Source: Celeribacter naphthalenivorans (GTDB lineage: Bacteria > Pseudomonadota > Alphaproteobacteria > Rhodobacterales > Rhodobacteraceae). Taken from it: a DNA stretch of 64,000 nt. Shown piece after piece: positions 36,039-45,229 of the stretch. Positions within the stretch are counted from its first letter, which is position 1; each line of letters opens with the position of its first letter. The stretch spans positions 496,001 to 560,000 of the forward strand of contig NZ_JAIVLK010000003.1 in the NCBI RefSeq assembly GCF_020524585.1, read 5' to 3'. The translations under genes and the position numbers were made by a program. The notes under the pieces are model-generated. The model saw only the letters and a program-made list of their open reading frames with translations, was not told where the DNA came from and did not search any database.

Positions 36039-37220
36039 ATGACGTTCCCTGAGCGGTTTTCCAACCTGCCGGAATACGCGTTTCCGCGTTTGCGTACCCT
36101 TCTCGACGCCCATGCGCCGGGGGGTGAAGTCATGCATATGACCATTGGCGAGCCGCGTCATGCGATGCCGCCTTTCGTGGCCGAAGTTCTGGCCGAACAT
36201 GTTGCGGACTTTGCGAAATATCCCAGTAATTATGGCACAGATGTGCTGTTGTCGGAAATCGCAGGCTGGCTCAAGCGGCGGTTCAATGTGATGGTCACGC
36301 CCGAAACCGACATCATGGCGGTGAACGGCACGCGCGAGGGCTTGATGAATGCCTGTCTTGCGCTCTGCCCCGAGACGAAGCGCGGCAAACAGCCGGTCGT
36401 TTTGACGCCCAACCCCTTCTATCAGGTCTATGCGGTCTCCGCCGTCACCATCGGTGCCGAGCCGGTGTTTGTGCCAGCCACGCGCGACAACGGTTTTTTG
36501 CCGGATTACAGCAGCCTGTCGCCGGAAATCCTCGAACGCACGGCCATCGCATATGTCTGCTCGCCCTCCAATCCGCAGGGCGCGATCGCGCCGCGCGCCT
36601 ATTTGCGCGACTTGATTGCCTTGGCGGAAAAATACGATTTCAAAGTGTTCTCTGACGAATGCTATTCCGAGATTTACCGCGGTGAGCCGCCGGTCAGCGC
36701 ACTTCAAGTGGCGCAAGAGATGGGGGCCGACCCGGAGCGTGTGGTGATTTTCCATTCGCTGTCGAAACGCTCGAATCTTCCGGGGTTGCGCTCCGGCTTT
36801 GTGGCCTCCGGGCCCAAAAGCATGGGCTATATCCGTCAGCTGCGTGCCTATGGTGGTGCGCCTCTGCCCGATCCGATCCAAGCGGTTTCGGCGCGGGTCT
36901 GGGCCGACGAGGACCACGTCATTGCCTCGCGCAAACTCTATGTCGAGAAATTCGAGATCGCCGATGAGGTGTTTTCCGGCATTCAAGGCGCTGAGGCCCC
37001 CGAAGCCGGGTTTTTCCTCTGGCTGCCGGTGAATGACAGCGAAGAGGCCGCGATGAAACTTTGGACAGAAACCGGTGTGCGGGTTCTGCCCGGAGCGTAT
37101 TTGTCGCGGGACGTGAACGGGGACAACCCCGGCAAAAATTACATCCGGGTCGCACTCGTGGCCCCAAAAGAAGAGACACAGCGCGGGCTTATCCTGCTTC
37201 GCGACTGTTTGTACGGTTAA
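36039..37220 (+). CDS. Class I/II PLP-dependent aminotransferase
   Basis: This 393-residue fold-type I aminotransferase has family blocks MHMTIGEPRHAMPPF, NGTREGLMNACLAL, CSPSNPQGA and FSDECYSEIYRGE. The PLP lysine is in FHSLSKRSNLPGLRSGF (about residue 244). The SLSKRSNLPGLRSG context and overall length resemble the DapC (succinyl-diaminopimelate aminotransferase) group, but the substrate is not proven. It lies 14 bp upstream of ftsK on the same strand and may be co-transcribed with it. Confidence 0.88.
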   Translation: MTFPERFSNLPEYAFPRLRTLLDAHAPGGEVMHMTIGEPRHAMPPFVAEVLAEHVADFAKYPSNYGTDVLLSEIAGWLKRRFNVMVTPETDIMAVNGTREGLMNACLALCPETKRGKQPVVLTPNPFYQVYAVSAVTIGAEPVFVPATRDNGFLPDYSSLSPEILERTAIAYVCSPSNPQGAIAPRAYLRDLIALAEKYDFKVFSDECYSEIYRGEPPVSALQVAQEMGADPERVVIFHSLSKRSNLPGLRSGFVASGPKSMGYIRQLRAYGGAPLPDPIQAVSARVWADEDHVIASRKLYVEKFEIADEVFSGIQGAEAPEAGFFLWLPVNDSEEAAMKLWTETGVRVLPGAYLSRDVNGDNPGKNYIRVALVAPKEETQRGLILLRDCLYG

Positions 37221-37234
37221 GGTAAGAGGCAGTC

Positions 37235-40200
37235 ATGGCATCCTATCAGGCGCGCGGTCGCGACCCGCTTTTCGACAGAAACACCCAAGCACTTTTGGAG
37301 CGTCGGGGGCGAGAACTCATTGGTCTCGGGCTTTTGGCCGTTGGGTTCCTGATCGCGCTGATGCTGGGGTCTTATGTGCCTGAGGACCCGAGCTGGTTGT
37401 CCGCGACCGAAGCGCCCGTGCATAACATTCTTGGTCGGCTGGGCGCCTCCGTGGCCTCGCCCTTGATGATCATTGTGGGTGTGGCCTCTTGGGGCTTTGT
37501 TTTGGGATTTGCGGCTTGGGGCCTGCGTTTCGTTTTGCATCGCGGGGCCGAGCGCGCCCTGTCGCGCGCCGTGTTCGTGCCGATCGCCATTGCCGTGGCC
37601 GCGATCTATGCCTCTACTCATGCCTCCACCGCACCGCAAAGCTTTGGCGGTCTGTTCGGCGACACTGTGCTGGCCGCCTTGATCCAGATTTTGCCCTTCG
37701 GCGCCGCCTTTAGCCTCAAGGTTCTGGCGCTTCTGTCCTTCTTCGGTGCGCTGGCCTTGGGCCTCTTCGCGCTTGGTGTGACCGTGGCTGAGCTGAAACT
37801 GGCTTGGCGTTTTCTGCTGGTCGGGTTGGTCTCGCTTTATGCGCTGGCGCTGCATCTTTTGGGCCGTGGCGCGCGCAGTTCCGTTGTCATGGGGCAACAG
37901 ATGGCCCGCACGGCTGCGACCCGTCGCGAAGAACGCCGCGCCGAGCGTCAGATGCTGGCCGAACAACAGGCCGCGTTCGAAGCGCAGATGGCACAGGCCG
38001 AGCCGCGTGTCGGTGGTCGTGTGATCCGTGCAGAACAGCCGGTGATCGAGACCCCGCCGATGGAGGTTGACCAAAAACCGTCGCTTCTGTCCAAGATGCC
38101 GGGTCTTTTGAAACGTACTGCGCCCGAAGATCTGGAGCCCGAGTTGATCGAACCTGATCTGGCGCCCGATGTGGATTTGGGGCCGGGGCAGGATGATCGC
38201 ATCCGCTCGAAAATTTCGTCTGCCATCAGTGCGCGTGCTCGTTCCGTGCCGCGTGGATCGATGACAGGCAACAGCCGTGTCGAGCCGCCTTTGACCGCGG
38301 TGCAAAAGGCCGCGCAAAAATATCGCAAAGGCCCGACGCCGATCATTTTCGATCAGAACGTGGTGTCACCCCCGGTTGCCGCGCCCGCCGCACAGGAGGC
38401 CGCCGCGCAGGAAGCCTATGCCGAGCCCTATGGCTATGAAGAGGTCCCTGAGGTTGCCTATCACGCCGAGTATGACGCCGAATATGACGCGGGATATGCC
38501 GATGCGGGCTATGCGGATGAAGGGTATTCTGACGCGGACTATGCCGCATCCTATGAGGACGAGGCCTTCGTCGAGGATGCCTTGGAAACGCCGGAGTATG
38601 TTGATCCGCAGCCCGCGCGGTATGAACCTGCCGCGCCTTCCGTGCCGGACCCAAAACGTGTGGTGCAGCACCCGGTGCGCAAACCGGTCGCACCCTCGAA
38701 ACAGGCACAGGCAGAGGCGCAGCCCTCGTTGAAATTCGACCCCAGAGAGGCCGAATACGAAACCCCGCCGCTGTCTCTTTTGGAAAACCCGACCAACATC
38801 GTGCGTCACACTTTGTCCGATGAGGCCTTGGAAGAAAACGCGCGGATGCTGGAAAGCGTGCTGGATGACTATGGCGTCAAGGGCGAGATCGTTTCCGTCC
38901 GTCCGGGCCCTGTCGTGACCATGTACGAGTTGGAACCCGCGCCGGGTCTCAAGGCCTCGCGGGTGATCGGTCTCGCCGATGACATCGCGCGGTCGATGTC
39001 GGCTCTGTCCGCGCGTGTCTCGACCGTGCCGGGACGCTCTGTGATCGGGATCGAATTGCCGAATGACCACCGCGAAATGGTGTCCTTCCGCGAGATTCTC
39101 TCGACCCGTGATTATGGTGACGGCAAGCTGTCGCTGCCGCTTGCCTTGGGTAAGGACATCGGTGGCGATCCGGTCGTCACCAACCTTGCGAAGATGCCGC
39201 ACCTGTTGATTGCGGGGACCACCGGTTCCGGTAAATCCGTGGCGATCAACACGATGATTCTGTCGCTTCTCTACCGTCTGACGCCGGAAGATTGCCGCCT
39301 GATCATGATCGACCCAAAGATGCTGGAGCTCTCCGTTTATGACGGCATCCCGCACCTGTTGAGCCCGGTTGTGACCGACCCGAAAAAGGCCGTCGTGGCG
39401 CTGAAATGGGTCGTGGCCGAGATGGAAGATCGGTATCGCAAAATGTCCAAAATGGGCGTGCGGAACATCGACGGCTACAACGGTCGCGTCAAAGAGGCGC
39501 TGTCCAAGGGGGAGATGTTCTCCCGCACCGTGCAAACCGGCTTTGACGACGAGACCGGCGATCCGATTTTCGAGACCGAGGAATTCCAGCCCGAAAAACT
39601 GCCCTTCATCGTGGTGATCGTCGACGAGATGGCCGACCTGATGATGGTGGCCGGCAAGGAGATCGAGGCCTGTATCCAGCGTCTGGCACAGATGGCGCGG
39701 GCCTCGGGCATCCACCTGATCATGGCGACCCAGCGGCCCTCCGTGGACGTCATCACCGGCACGATCAAGGCCAACTTCCCGACCCGGATTTCCTTCCAGG
39801 TGACCTCGAAAATCGACAGCCGCACCATTCTGGGTGAACAAGGCGCGGAACAGCTTTTGGGCATGGGCGACATGCTTTACATGGCGGGCGGCGGGAAAAT
39901 CCAACGCTGCCACGCGCCGTTTGTGTCCGATGAAGAGGTCGAGAAAATCGTGTCTTACCTCAAGGCCTACGGTCCGCCCGATTATGTCGGCGGCGTGGTC
40001 GAGGGGCCCGAATCCGACAAGGAAGCGGATATCGACGCGGTTCTGGGCCTGTCGACCGGTGGCAACACCAATGGCGAAGATGCGCTCTACGATCAGGCTG
40101 TGGCCATCGTGATCAAGGATCGCAAATGTTCGACCTCCTACATCCAGCGCAAACTGGCGATCGGCTATAACAAAGCCGCGCGTCTGGTGGAGCAGATGGA

Positions 40201-40267
40201 GGACGAGGGTGTCGTCTCCGCCGCGAACCACGTTGGCAAACGCGAAATTCTGGTGCCGGAACAGTAA
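37235..40267 (+). CDS. ftsK: DNA translocase FtsK
   Basis: FtsK moves DNA at the septum to resolve chromosome dimers and coordinate division. The 1010-residue protein has an N-terminal membrane domain of about four segments (for example [18 protein letters not shown]). A roughly 350-residue linker is rich in Asp, Glu, Ala and Tyr, with a run of short repeats such as [20 protein letters not shown] around residues 410-430. The motor domain has Walker [16 protein letters not shown] and Walker [16 protein letters not shown]-terminal gamma winged helix ([28 protein letters not shown]) should read KOPS-like sequences. The lolA gene follows 93 bp downstream. Confidence 0.97.
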   Translation: MASYQARGRDPLFDRNTQALLERRGRELIGLGLLAVGFLIALMLGSYVPEDPSWLSATEAPVHNILGRLGASVASPLMIIVGVASWGFVLGFAAWGLRFVLHRGAERALSRAVFVPIAIAVAAIYASTHASTAPQSFGGLFGDTVLAALIQILPFGAAFSLKVLALLSFFGALALGLFALGVTVAELKLAWRFLLVGLVSLYALALHLLGRGARSSVVMGQQMARTAATRREERRAERQMLAEQQAAFEAQMAQAEPRVGGRVIRAEQPVIETPPMEVDQKPSLLSKMPGLLKRTAPEDLEPELIEPDLAPDVDLGPGQDDRIRSKISSAISARARSVPRGSMTGNSRVEPPLTAVQKAAQKYRKGPTPIIFDQNVVSPPVAAPAAQEAAAQEAYAEPYGYEEVPEVAYHAEYDAEYDAGYADAGYADEGYSDADYAASYEDEAFVEDALETPEYVDPQPARYEPAAPSVPDPKRVVQHPVRKPVAPSKQAQAEAQPSLKFDPREAEYETPPLSLLENPTNIVRHTLSDEALEENARMLESVLDDYGVKGEIVSVRPGPVVTMYELEPAPGLKASRVIGLADDIARSMSALSARVSTVPGRSVIGIELPNDHREMVSFREILSTRDYGDGKLSLPLALGKDIGGDPVVTNLAKMPHLLIAGTTGSGKSVAINTMILSLLYRLTPEDCRLIMIDPKMLELSVYDGIPHLLSPVVTDPKKAVVALKWVVAEMEDRYRKMSKMGVRNIDGYNGRVKEALSKGEMFSRTVQTGFDDETGDPIFETEEFQPEKLPFIVVIVDEMADLMMVAGKEIEACIQRLAQMARASGIHLIMATQRPSVDVITGTIKANFPTRISFQVTSKIDSRTILGEQGAEQLLGMGDMLYMAGGGKIQRCHAPFVSDEEVEKIVSYLKAYGPPDYVGGVVEGPESDKEADIDAVLGLSTGGNTNGEDALYDQAVAIVIKDRKCSTSYIQRKLAIGYNKAARLVEQMEDEGVVSAANHVGKREILVPEQ

Positions 40268-40360
40268 GTTCGGCACCTGCGATGGGCGTTCACACGCCTG
40301 TCGCTCTCTTGTGAGCAGAAGACATGTGGCAGCCCGCGAAATCTGGCATATATCTACGCC

Positions 40361-40975
40361 ATGAAACGATTTCTCACCGCGCTTGCGCCCGCCGCCCTGA
40401 TTGCTTTGTCGACCGTCGCTCCTGCGGCGGCTGAAAAGCTGTCCCTCTCCACACTCTCCAATTATCTGAACAGCCTCGGCACGGTTCAGGCGGATTTTGT
40501 CCAGACCAATGACGATGGATCACGTTCCAATGGTCAGGTGACGATCAAACGTCCCGGCCGGATGCGTCTCGACTACGGGTCCGGCAATGATGCGCTTGTG
40601 CTGGTGTCAGGCGGGCAGGTCGGGGTGTTCGATCCGGGCTCGAATGAACCGCCGCAGCGGTTCCCGCTGTCGCAGACCCCGCTGTCGGTGATTCTCAAGC
40701 GCAATGTCGATTTGAATGCTGCCAAAATGGTGGTGTCGCACCGCGAGGAAAACGGTGACACGATCGTGCGGGCGCAGGACCCGGATCATCCCGATTACGG
40801 CTATATCGACCTGATTTTTAGCGCCACGCCTGTGCTCAAGGCCTGGGTCATTCACGATGAGGCCGGTGGGTCGACCACGGTTCAACTGACCAAGATGTCG
40901 CTGGGGGGCTCGGTGTCGGACCGTGAATTCAACATCCGTTCGGAAGCCGACCGGCGCGGGACGCCGCTCGACTAA
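40361..40975 (+). CDS. lolA: Outer-membrane lipoprotein carrier LolA
   Basis: LolA shuttles lipoproteins across the periplasm to the outer membrane. The 204-residue protein has a signal peptide (LTALAPAALIALSTVAPAAA). Its LolA-type core has LSTLSNYLNSLGTVQADFVQTNDDGSRSNGQVTIKRPGRMRLDY in pieces, then FDPGSNEPPQRFPLSQTPLSVIL. The sequence just before the ATG (GGCATATATCTACGCC) looks like an extended -10 element close to the start, so a very short leader is possible. It follows ftsK, a common arrangement, and converges on the transglycosylase gene with only 8 bp between. Confidence 0.92.
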   Translation: MKRFLTALAPAALIALSTVAPAAAEKLSLSTLSNYLNSLGTVQADFVQTNDDGSRSNGQVTIKRPGRMRLDYGSGNDALVLVSGGQVGVFDPGSNEPPQRFPLSQTPLSVILKRNVDLNAAKMVVSHREENGDTIVRAQDPDHPDYGYIDLIFSATPVLKAWVIHDEAGGSTTVQLTKMSLGGSVSDREFNIRSEADRRGTPLD

Positions 40976-40983
40976 AGCGTTTT

Positions 40984-41565
40984 TCAGAGTTTGCCGCAGG
41001 CCAGGAGTTGGCTCCGATAGGTGTCAGAGCGTGCGGCAACCTGAGAGGAGACGCGCAACAGCCACGGTTTGGCATTATAGGAGCCGCGTGCATAGCCCGT
41101 GCGGCCCTCGTGATAGGCGAGGTATTGCGCGCGGGCGTCGGCTTTGGAAATGCCCAAAGATTCGGTGGTTTTATCCATATACCAGCCCATGAAATCGGTC
41201 GCGTCCTCGATCCGGTCGCGCTTCGCGCCACGCCGTCCTTCTTCGTCGAGGTATTCGTCCCATGTGGCGTCGAGCGCCTGGGCGTAGCCGTAAGCCGAGC
41301 TTTGGCGGCCCATCGGGATCACATCCAAAACAAAGCGGTAAGGCGTGCGCGCGTCACCGATGAATTTGCTTTCCTGATAGAATGTCGCCATCTGAACATA
41401 GACCGGCACGCCCCATTTGCGTTCGGTTTGCTTCATGGCCCGATGATATCTCGGGCGCTCGGATACGATTGCGCATGCATTGTCGAGGTCGCGTGGCGCG
41501 GAATAATTTCCGCCACAGGCCGCGACCAAAAGACAAAACCCCAATGCGCGAAGACTTTTGCTCAT
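40984..41565 (-). CDS. Small lytic transglycosylase-like lipoprotein
   Basis: This 193-residue protein has a lipobox (LLVAACGG, Cys near residue 17) and a single SLT-like lysozyme-fold domain. The likely catalytic Glu is in MATFYQESKFIGDAR, followed by SAYGYAQALDATWDEYL and the C-terminal YHEGRTGYARGSYNAKPWLL (AYHEG and GGY-like motifs). It should cleave peptidoglycan glycan strands from the membrane. It is transcribed opposite lolA. Confidence 0.85.
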   Translation of the reverse strand: MSKSLRALGFCLLVAACGGNYSAPRDLDNACAIVSERPRYHRAMKQTERKWGVPVYVQMATFYQESKFIGDARTPYRFVLDVIPMGRQSSAYGYAQALDATWDEYLDEEGRRGAKRDRIEDATDFMGWYMDKTTESLGISKADARAQYLAYHEGRTGYARGSYNAKPWLLRVSSQVAARSDTYRSQLLACGKL

Positions 41566-41649
41566 ACCTGCCTCTCGCTCTTTACTTTTGCGAGATCATA
41601 ACGAATTTCACCGGGCTGTGAAATGGCATTCCTGTGAACAGCTTGCGGC

Positions 41650-42531
41650 TCAGATCACCATGGCCAAGAGCAGCGGCAGATAGAGGACGGACAAAAGCGT
41701 CGAGGAGACCACAAGGGCGGCGACGGAGTCGGAATCCGCGCCGTATTTTTCCGCCAGCATGTAGGAGGTGACGGCCACAGGTGTGGCGATTTGCACCACG
41801 AGCACGGCGAAGGGCACAGGGTCGAGGTTGAAATACATCCCGGCCAGCGCGGCGATGCCTGCGCAGAGCACGACTTTTCCCAGTGAAATCAACGTTGCGC
41901 GACCGAGGCCACGCGGATGCAGGCGCGCCACCGCGACGCCCAAGGTGATGAGCATGAGCGGGATGGCGATCTGGCCCAACATCTCAAGCGTGTACATCGC
42001 CACGCGGGGCAGGGTCCAGCCCTGCCACAGGAACAGGGCGCCGAGAGCCGTGGCCCAGACCAGAGGTTCCTTGAAGGCCTTGCCAAGCGAGCCGCGCCCG
42101 GCCGTGACATAGATGCCGAAGGTGAAGGACCAAAGCGCCATGGCGGCAAAGACCACGACAGCATAGCTCAACCCCGCTTCGCCAAAGGCAAAGAGCGCAA
42201 GCGGCAGGCCGAGGTTGCCGGTGTTGCCGAAAATCAGTGGCGCCAGATAGGTGCGGGTGTCGAGTTTCAAGGCTTTGACGGTGATCCACGCCGCGATGGT
42301 GACGCCGCCATAGGCCGCGACGGAGGCCAGCGAAAGGGCGGTCAGGGCGGCGGGATCGATGTCGGCCTTGATCAGGGCCGTGAAGATCAGCGCGGGCACG
42401 GACAGCGTCATGGTCAGCTTGGTGACGAACTCCAAGCGGTACTCGTGGCCGGTCTTGACCCAGGTGAATCCGATGAGCGCCAAAAGGAAAACCGGGGTGA
42501 CGATTTCCAAGACTGTTAAAATGAGGTTCAC
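41650..42531 (-). CDS. AEC-family (auxin efflux carrier type) transporter
   Basis: This 293-residue integral membrane protein has about ten hydrophobic segments in two groups. Typical AEC features are the start LTVLEIVTPVFLLALIGFTWVKTG, FGNTGNLGLPLALFAFGEAGL, and the later YTLEMLGQIAIPLMLITLGVAVA with the helix-breaking Pro. It probably exports or exchanges small carboxylates or amino acids; the substrate is unknown. It stands alone between the transglycosylase and hspQ. Confidence 0.88.
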   Translation of the reverse strand: MNLILTVLEIVTPVFLLALIGFTWVKTGHEYRLEFVTKLTMTLSVPALIFTALIKADIDPAALTALSLASVAAYGGVTIAAWITVKALKLDTRTYLAPLIFGNTGNLGLPLALFAFGEAGLSYAVVVFAAMALWSFTFGIYVTAGRGSLGKAFKEPLVWATALGALFLWQGWTLPRVAMYTLEMLGQIAIPLMLITLGVAVARLHPRGLGRATLISLGKVVLCAGIAALAGMYFNLDPVPFAVLVVQIATPVAVTSYMLAEKYGADSDSVAALVVSSTLLSVLYLPLLLAMVI

Positions 42532-42616
42532 AGACTGTTTCCCATTTCTTTGGCCGTCCCCCGTGGACAGGCGCCGTTTTTAGGGTCTACTAACCAAGTA
42601 TAGGGGTTGCAATGTT

Positions 42617-42943
42617 ATGATGAAATCACGGGCGAAATATCATCTGGGGCAAGTCGTGCGCCACAGAAAGCACAGCTTTCGCGGTGTTGTCTTCGATGTG
42701 GATGCGATTTTTTCCAACACAGACGAATGGTACGCCGCCATTCCCGAGGATGTGCGCCCCGACAAGGATCAGCCGTTTTATCATCTGCTCGCGGAAAATG
42801 ACCAAAGCTACTACGTGGCGTATGTGTCAGAGCAAAATCTCGTCGCAGATTACTCCGGCGTGCCGGTGGATCATCCCGATCTATCGGATTTGTTCGGCCC
42901 GTTTTGCGATGGATCTTACCCTCTGCACTTTCAGCTCAACTGA
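42617..42943 (+). CDS. hspQ: Heat-shock protein HspQ
   Basis: This 108-residue YccV-like protein matches HspQ. Features are AKYHLGQVVRHRKHSFRGVVFDVD at the N-terminus, DQPFYHLLAENDQSYYVAYVSEQNLVAD, and the terminal FGPFCDGSYPLHFQLN. HspQ modulates Lon/Clp-type proteolysis and DnaA turnover. Two ATGs are possible (42617 and 42620), with AGGGG upstream. A weak stem, GCCCCGC (42962-42968) with GCGGGGC (42994-43000), follows and may help end transcription between it and the convergent RsbW-like gene. Confidence 0.92.
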   Translation: MMKSRAKYHLGQVVRHRKHSFRGVVFDVDAIFSNTDEWYAAIPEDVRPDKDQPFYHLLAENDQSYYVAYVSEQNLVADYSGVPVDHPDLSDLFGPFCDGSYPLHFQLN

Positions 42944-43035
42944 GCCGTTTACCCAGAGTTTGCCCCGCATTGGCAGAGGGGCCTTCATGCTTCGCGGGGC
43001 CTTCTAACTCCAAGTGACACCGTGGCGTCAGGCCC

Positions 43036-43527
43036 CTATCGTTTCTGGCCGATGGCCATCCGAAAGCTCAGTTTGTTTTCCCCGTCGATATGAGCGTATT
43101 GCAACTCATGCGCCAATTCACGGATTAGGAACCAGCCAAATCCCCCCTCTGGCAGATCGGCGATGTCGCAATTCAAGTTGGCCTGCAACCCAAGCGGGGG
43201 CTCGCCGCCGGGCATCATATTGCCTTTGTCCGAGATCAGACAATGCAACCCATCGTCGGCTTGCGAGAGACGAATGTCGATCAGACCCTCGGGATCGTCG
43301 GCATAGGCATGTTCGACAATGTTGTTGAGGATTTCGGCCAAGACGATTTCAAGGCTCGCAACCTCGTCGGCGGCCAGACCGTTCGGTTCCAGCCCGTGCT
43401 TGATGGTTTGAAGTCCGCGTCGGACCGCGGCATCCGTCGCTGGCAGGATGAGTCTCAATTCATGCTCTTTCGGTTGGGGACAAACCTCCCAGAAATTCTG
43501 GTAGGCGAGATTTCCCTCAGGACGCAT
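43036..43527 (-). CDS. RsbW-like anti-sigma/serine kinase (HATPase_c)
   Basis: This 163-residue GHKL ATPase of the partner-switch type has the N box ASLEIVLAEILNNIVEHAY, the G1-like region LISDKGNMMPGGEPP and the G2 loop LPEGGFGWFLIRELAHELQY. Such kinases sequester a sigma factor or another target and phosphorylate their STAS antagonist. ATG 43527 has GAGGGG seven bases upstream; TTG 43533 is also in frame. It overlaps the STAS gene by 11 bp. No sigma factor or PP2C phosphatase gene is nearby. Confidence 0.85.
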   Translation of the reverse strand: MRPEGNLAYQNFWEVCPQPKEHELRLILPATDAAVRRGLQTIKHGLEPNGLAADEVASLEIVLAEILNNIVEHAYADDPEGLIDIRLSQADDGLHCLISDKGNMMPGGEPPLGLQANLNCDIADLPEGGFGWFLIRELAHELQYAHIDGENKLSFRMAIGQKR

Positions 43528-43861
43528 TCGCAATCCCCTCGACAGCTGTTGCCACGCTTGTGTGGATGGTGAACACGGTATCCATGCGGGTCAGATGAAA
43601 GACTCGTTGCACCGTCGGATGCAGTGCCGCGAGTTCCAGACGCTGACCATGACGCACGGCCTTCAAGGCGGCGACCACAGCGCCAAGCCCGGAGCTGTCG
43701 AGAAATTCCACATTTTGCAGATCGAGAAGAATACGCGCAGGGCCGCTGTCGCTCAGCGCGCGCATTTCGTCTTTGAACTGGATGGCACAGGCGGCGTCAA
43801 TTCGGTTTTCACCGACGCAAACCACGCGCACGTCATCAAAGTCCTGATGTGTCAGTTTCAT
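43517..43861 (-). CDS. STAS-domain anti-anti-sigma factor (RsbV-like)
   Basis: This 114-residue single STAS domain has the phosphorylation motif EFLDSSGLGAVVAALKAV (Ser in DSSG). The DSSG motif is intact, so it can be switched by the neighbouring kinase: dephosphorylated STAS binds the kinase and frees its target. The start is ATG 43861; the frame extends upstream to 43894 without family similarity. It is translationally overlapped with the RsbW-like gene and divergent from the methionine-sulfoxide reductase gene. Confidence 0.87.
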   Translation of the reverse strand: MKLTHQDFDDVRVVCVGENRIDAACAIQFKDEMRALSDSGPARILLDLQNVEFLDSSGLGAVVAALKAVRHGQRLELAALHPTVQRVFHLTRMDTVFTIHTSVATAVEGIANAS

Positions 43862-44004
43862 ATGCCGTACCTTTTTCCTGCGAAGCGCCTGCATCCGAAC
43901 CCTCGACGGATTCCCCGGAAAGCGGAAAAGACGCTGTATTGGGCTTGATCCTAGGGCTGAAATCTTACCAATGGGTTTGCGCCAACAGGAAAATGGAGAA
44001 AATT

Positions 44005-44466
44005 ATGACCGACTATGCGGGTTTGTCTGCGCGCCTCGAGGCGCTTTGTGCGGGAGAAACCGATGAGGTGGCGCTGATGGCGACCGTCGCTTGCGAGGTG
44101 CACCAGTCGGATGATCGGTTCCATTGGACGGGTTTTTATCGTGTTGTCGAAGAAAACCTCTTGAAAATAGGGCCTTACCAAGGTGGCCATGGCTGTCTTG
44201 TGATCCCGTTCTCACGCGGTGTTTGTGGCGCCTGTGCGCGGACGCGTGCGGTGCAACTGGTGCCCGATGTCGAGGCCTTTGAGGGCCATATCGCCTGTGC
44301 CTCCTCGACGCGGTCGGAATTGGTCCTGCCTGTGCAAAATGCGAATGGTGAGCTGTTGGGGGTCTTCGATCTCGACAGCGATCTTCCGGCGGCCTTCACC
44401 GAGGAAGATGCGGAGCAACTGACCCTTATTCTCAATCGGGTTTTTGCCAAGGTGAGCCGGGCATGA
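44005..44466 (+). CDS. Free methionine-(R)-sulfoxide reductase (GAF domain)
   Basis: This 153-residue GAF-domain enzyme reduces free Met-R-sulfoxide. The catalytic cysteine framework is present: HGCLVIPFSRGVCGACARTR and EGHIACASSTRSELVLPV give the three family cysteines, plus one extra Cys in GACAR. It also has FHWTGFYRV near residue 40. ATG 44005 has GGAG six bases upstream; ATG 43993 is possible. It is divergent from the STAS/RsbW pair, so the two units share a 143-bp intergenic region and could respond together to oxidative stress. Confidence 0.9.
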   Translation: MTDYAGLSARLEALCAGETDEVALMATVACEVHQSDDRFHWTGFYRVVEENLLKIGPYQGGHGCLVIPFSRGVCGACARTRAVQLVPDVEAFEGHIACASSTRSELVLPVQNANGELLGVFDLDSDLPAAFTEEDAEQLTLILNRVFAKVSRA

Positions 44467-44478
44467 TAGGCGCCTCTT

Positions 44479-45126
44479 ATGAGTGACGATTACAATCCCC
44501 CGCAAGACCCTCTGGATGTGCTCCATATGGATCATGAAATCCTTGTGGTGAACAAACCCTCGGGGCTTTTGTCCGTGCCGGGCAAGGGCGAGCATCTGGC
44601 CGATTGCCTGATGTCGCGGATTCAGACGGCCTTCCCGGAGGCTTTGCTGATCCACAGGCTGGATCGGGATACCTCTGGCGTGATGGTCTTTGCCCTGACG
44701 CCTCATGCGCAGCGCCACATCGGGCTTCAGTTCGAAAAACGGCAGACCAAGAAAACCTATGTCGCCTGGGTTCATGGGCATATCGCGGAAAAGACCGGCA
44801 TGGTGGACCTGCCGCTGATCGTCGATTGGCCGAACCGTCCGAAACAGATGGTCTGTCACGAGACTGGTAAACCCGCCGTCACCGATTGGCGGGTGGTGCG
44901 CTATCAGGACAATCAAACGCGGGTGCGGTTGATGCCAAAGACAGGCCGTTCGCATCAGCTGCGCGTGCATATGCTGGCGCTTGGGCATCCGATCATGGGC
45001 GATCCGTTTTATGCGACGGGCGAGGCGCGGGACGCTCCGCGCTTGATGTTGCACGCAGAACAGCTACGGTTCCGTCACCCGGATGGCGGCGCGGGGCTGT
45101 CTTTCACGGCGAAATGTCCGTTTTGA
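44479..45126 (+). CDS. RluA-family RNA pseudouridine synthase
   Basis: This 215-residue enzyme converts uridine to pseudouridine in rRNA and/or tRNA. The catalytic Asp is in LLIHRLDRDTSGVMVFA (about residue 60). Other motifs are ILVVNKPSGLLSVPG, KKTYVAWVHG and the C-terminal TGRSHQLRVHMLALGHPIMGD. It lacks an S4 domain, like RluA itself, which acts on 23S U746 and tRNA U32. It lies 12 bp downstream of the reductase gene, probably co-transcribed. Confidence 0.92.
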   Translation: MSDDYNPPQDPLDVLHMDHEILVVNKPSGLLSVPGKGEHLADCLMSRIQTAFPEALLIHRLDRDTSGVMVFALTPHAQRHIGLQFEKRQTKKTYVAWVHGHIAEKTGMVDLPLIVDWPNRPKQMVCHETGKPAVTDWRVVRYQDNQTRVRLMPKTGRSHQLRVHMLALGHPIMGDPFYATGEARDAPRLMLHAEQLRFRHPDGGAGLSFTAKCPF

Positions 45127-45172
45127 CTAATCCCGAGTAAATGTGTCGCGGTTTCCATATCCGGGGTGGAAA

Positions 45173-45203
45173 TTACAAATTTAGAACGTATCTGATTTTG
45201 TAA
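45173..45203. promoter_or_regulatory. AT-rich dyad before the peroxiredoxin gene
   Basis: TTACAAA (45173-45179) and TTTGTAA (45197-45203) form a perfect inverted repeat with a 17-base spacer, 27 bp before the start codon. A second dyad, TTTCCA...TGGAAA, lies just upstream. These could bind a redox regulator, but no match to a known box is claimed. Confidence 0.35.
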
Positions 45204-45229
45204 ACCACGCACCTATAGAGGAGATGACC

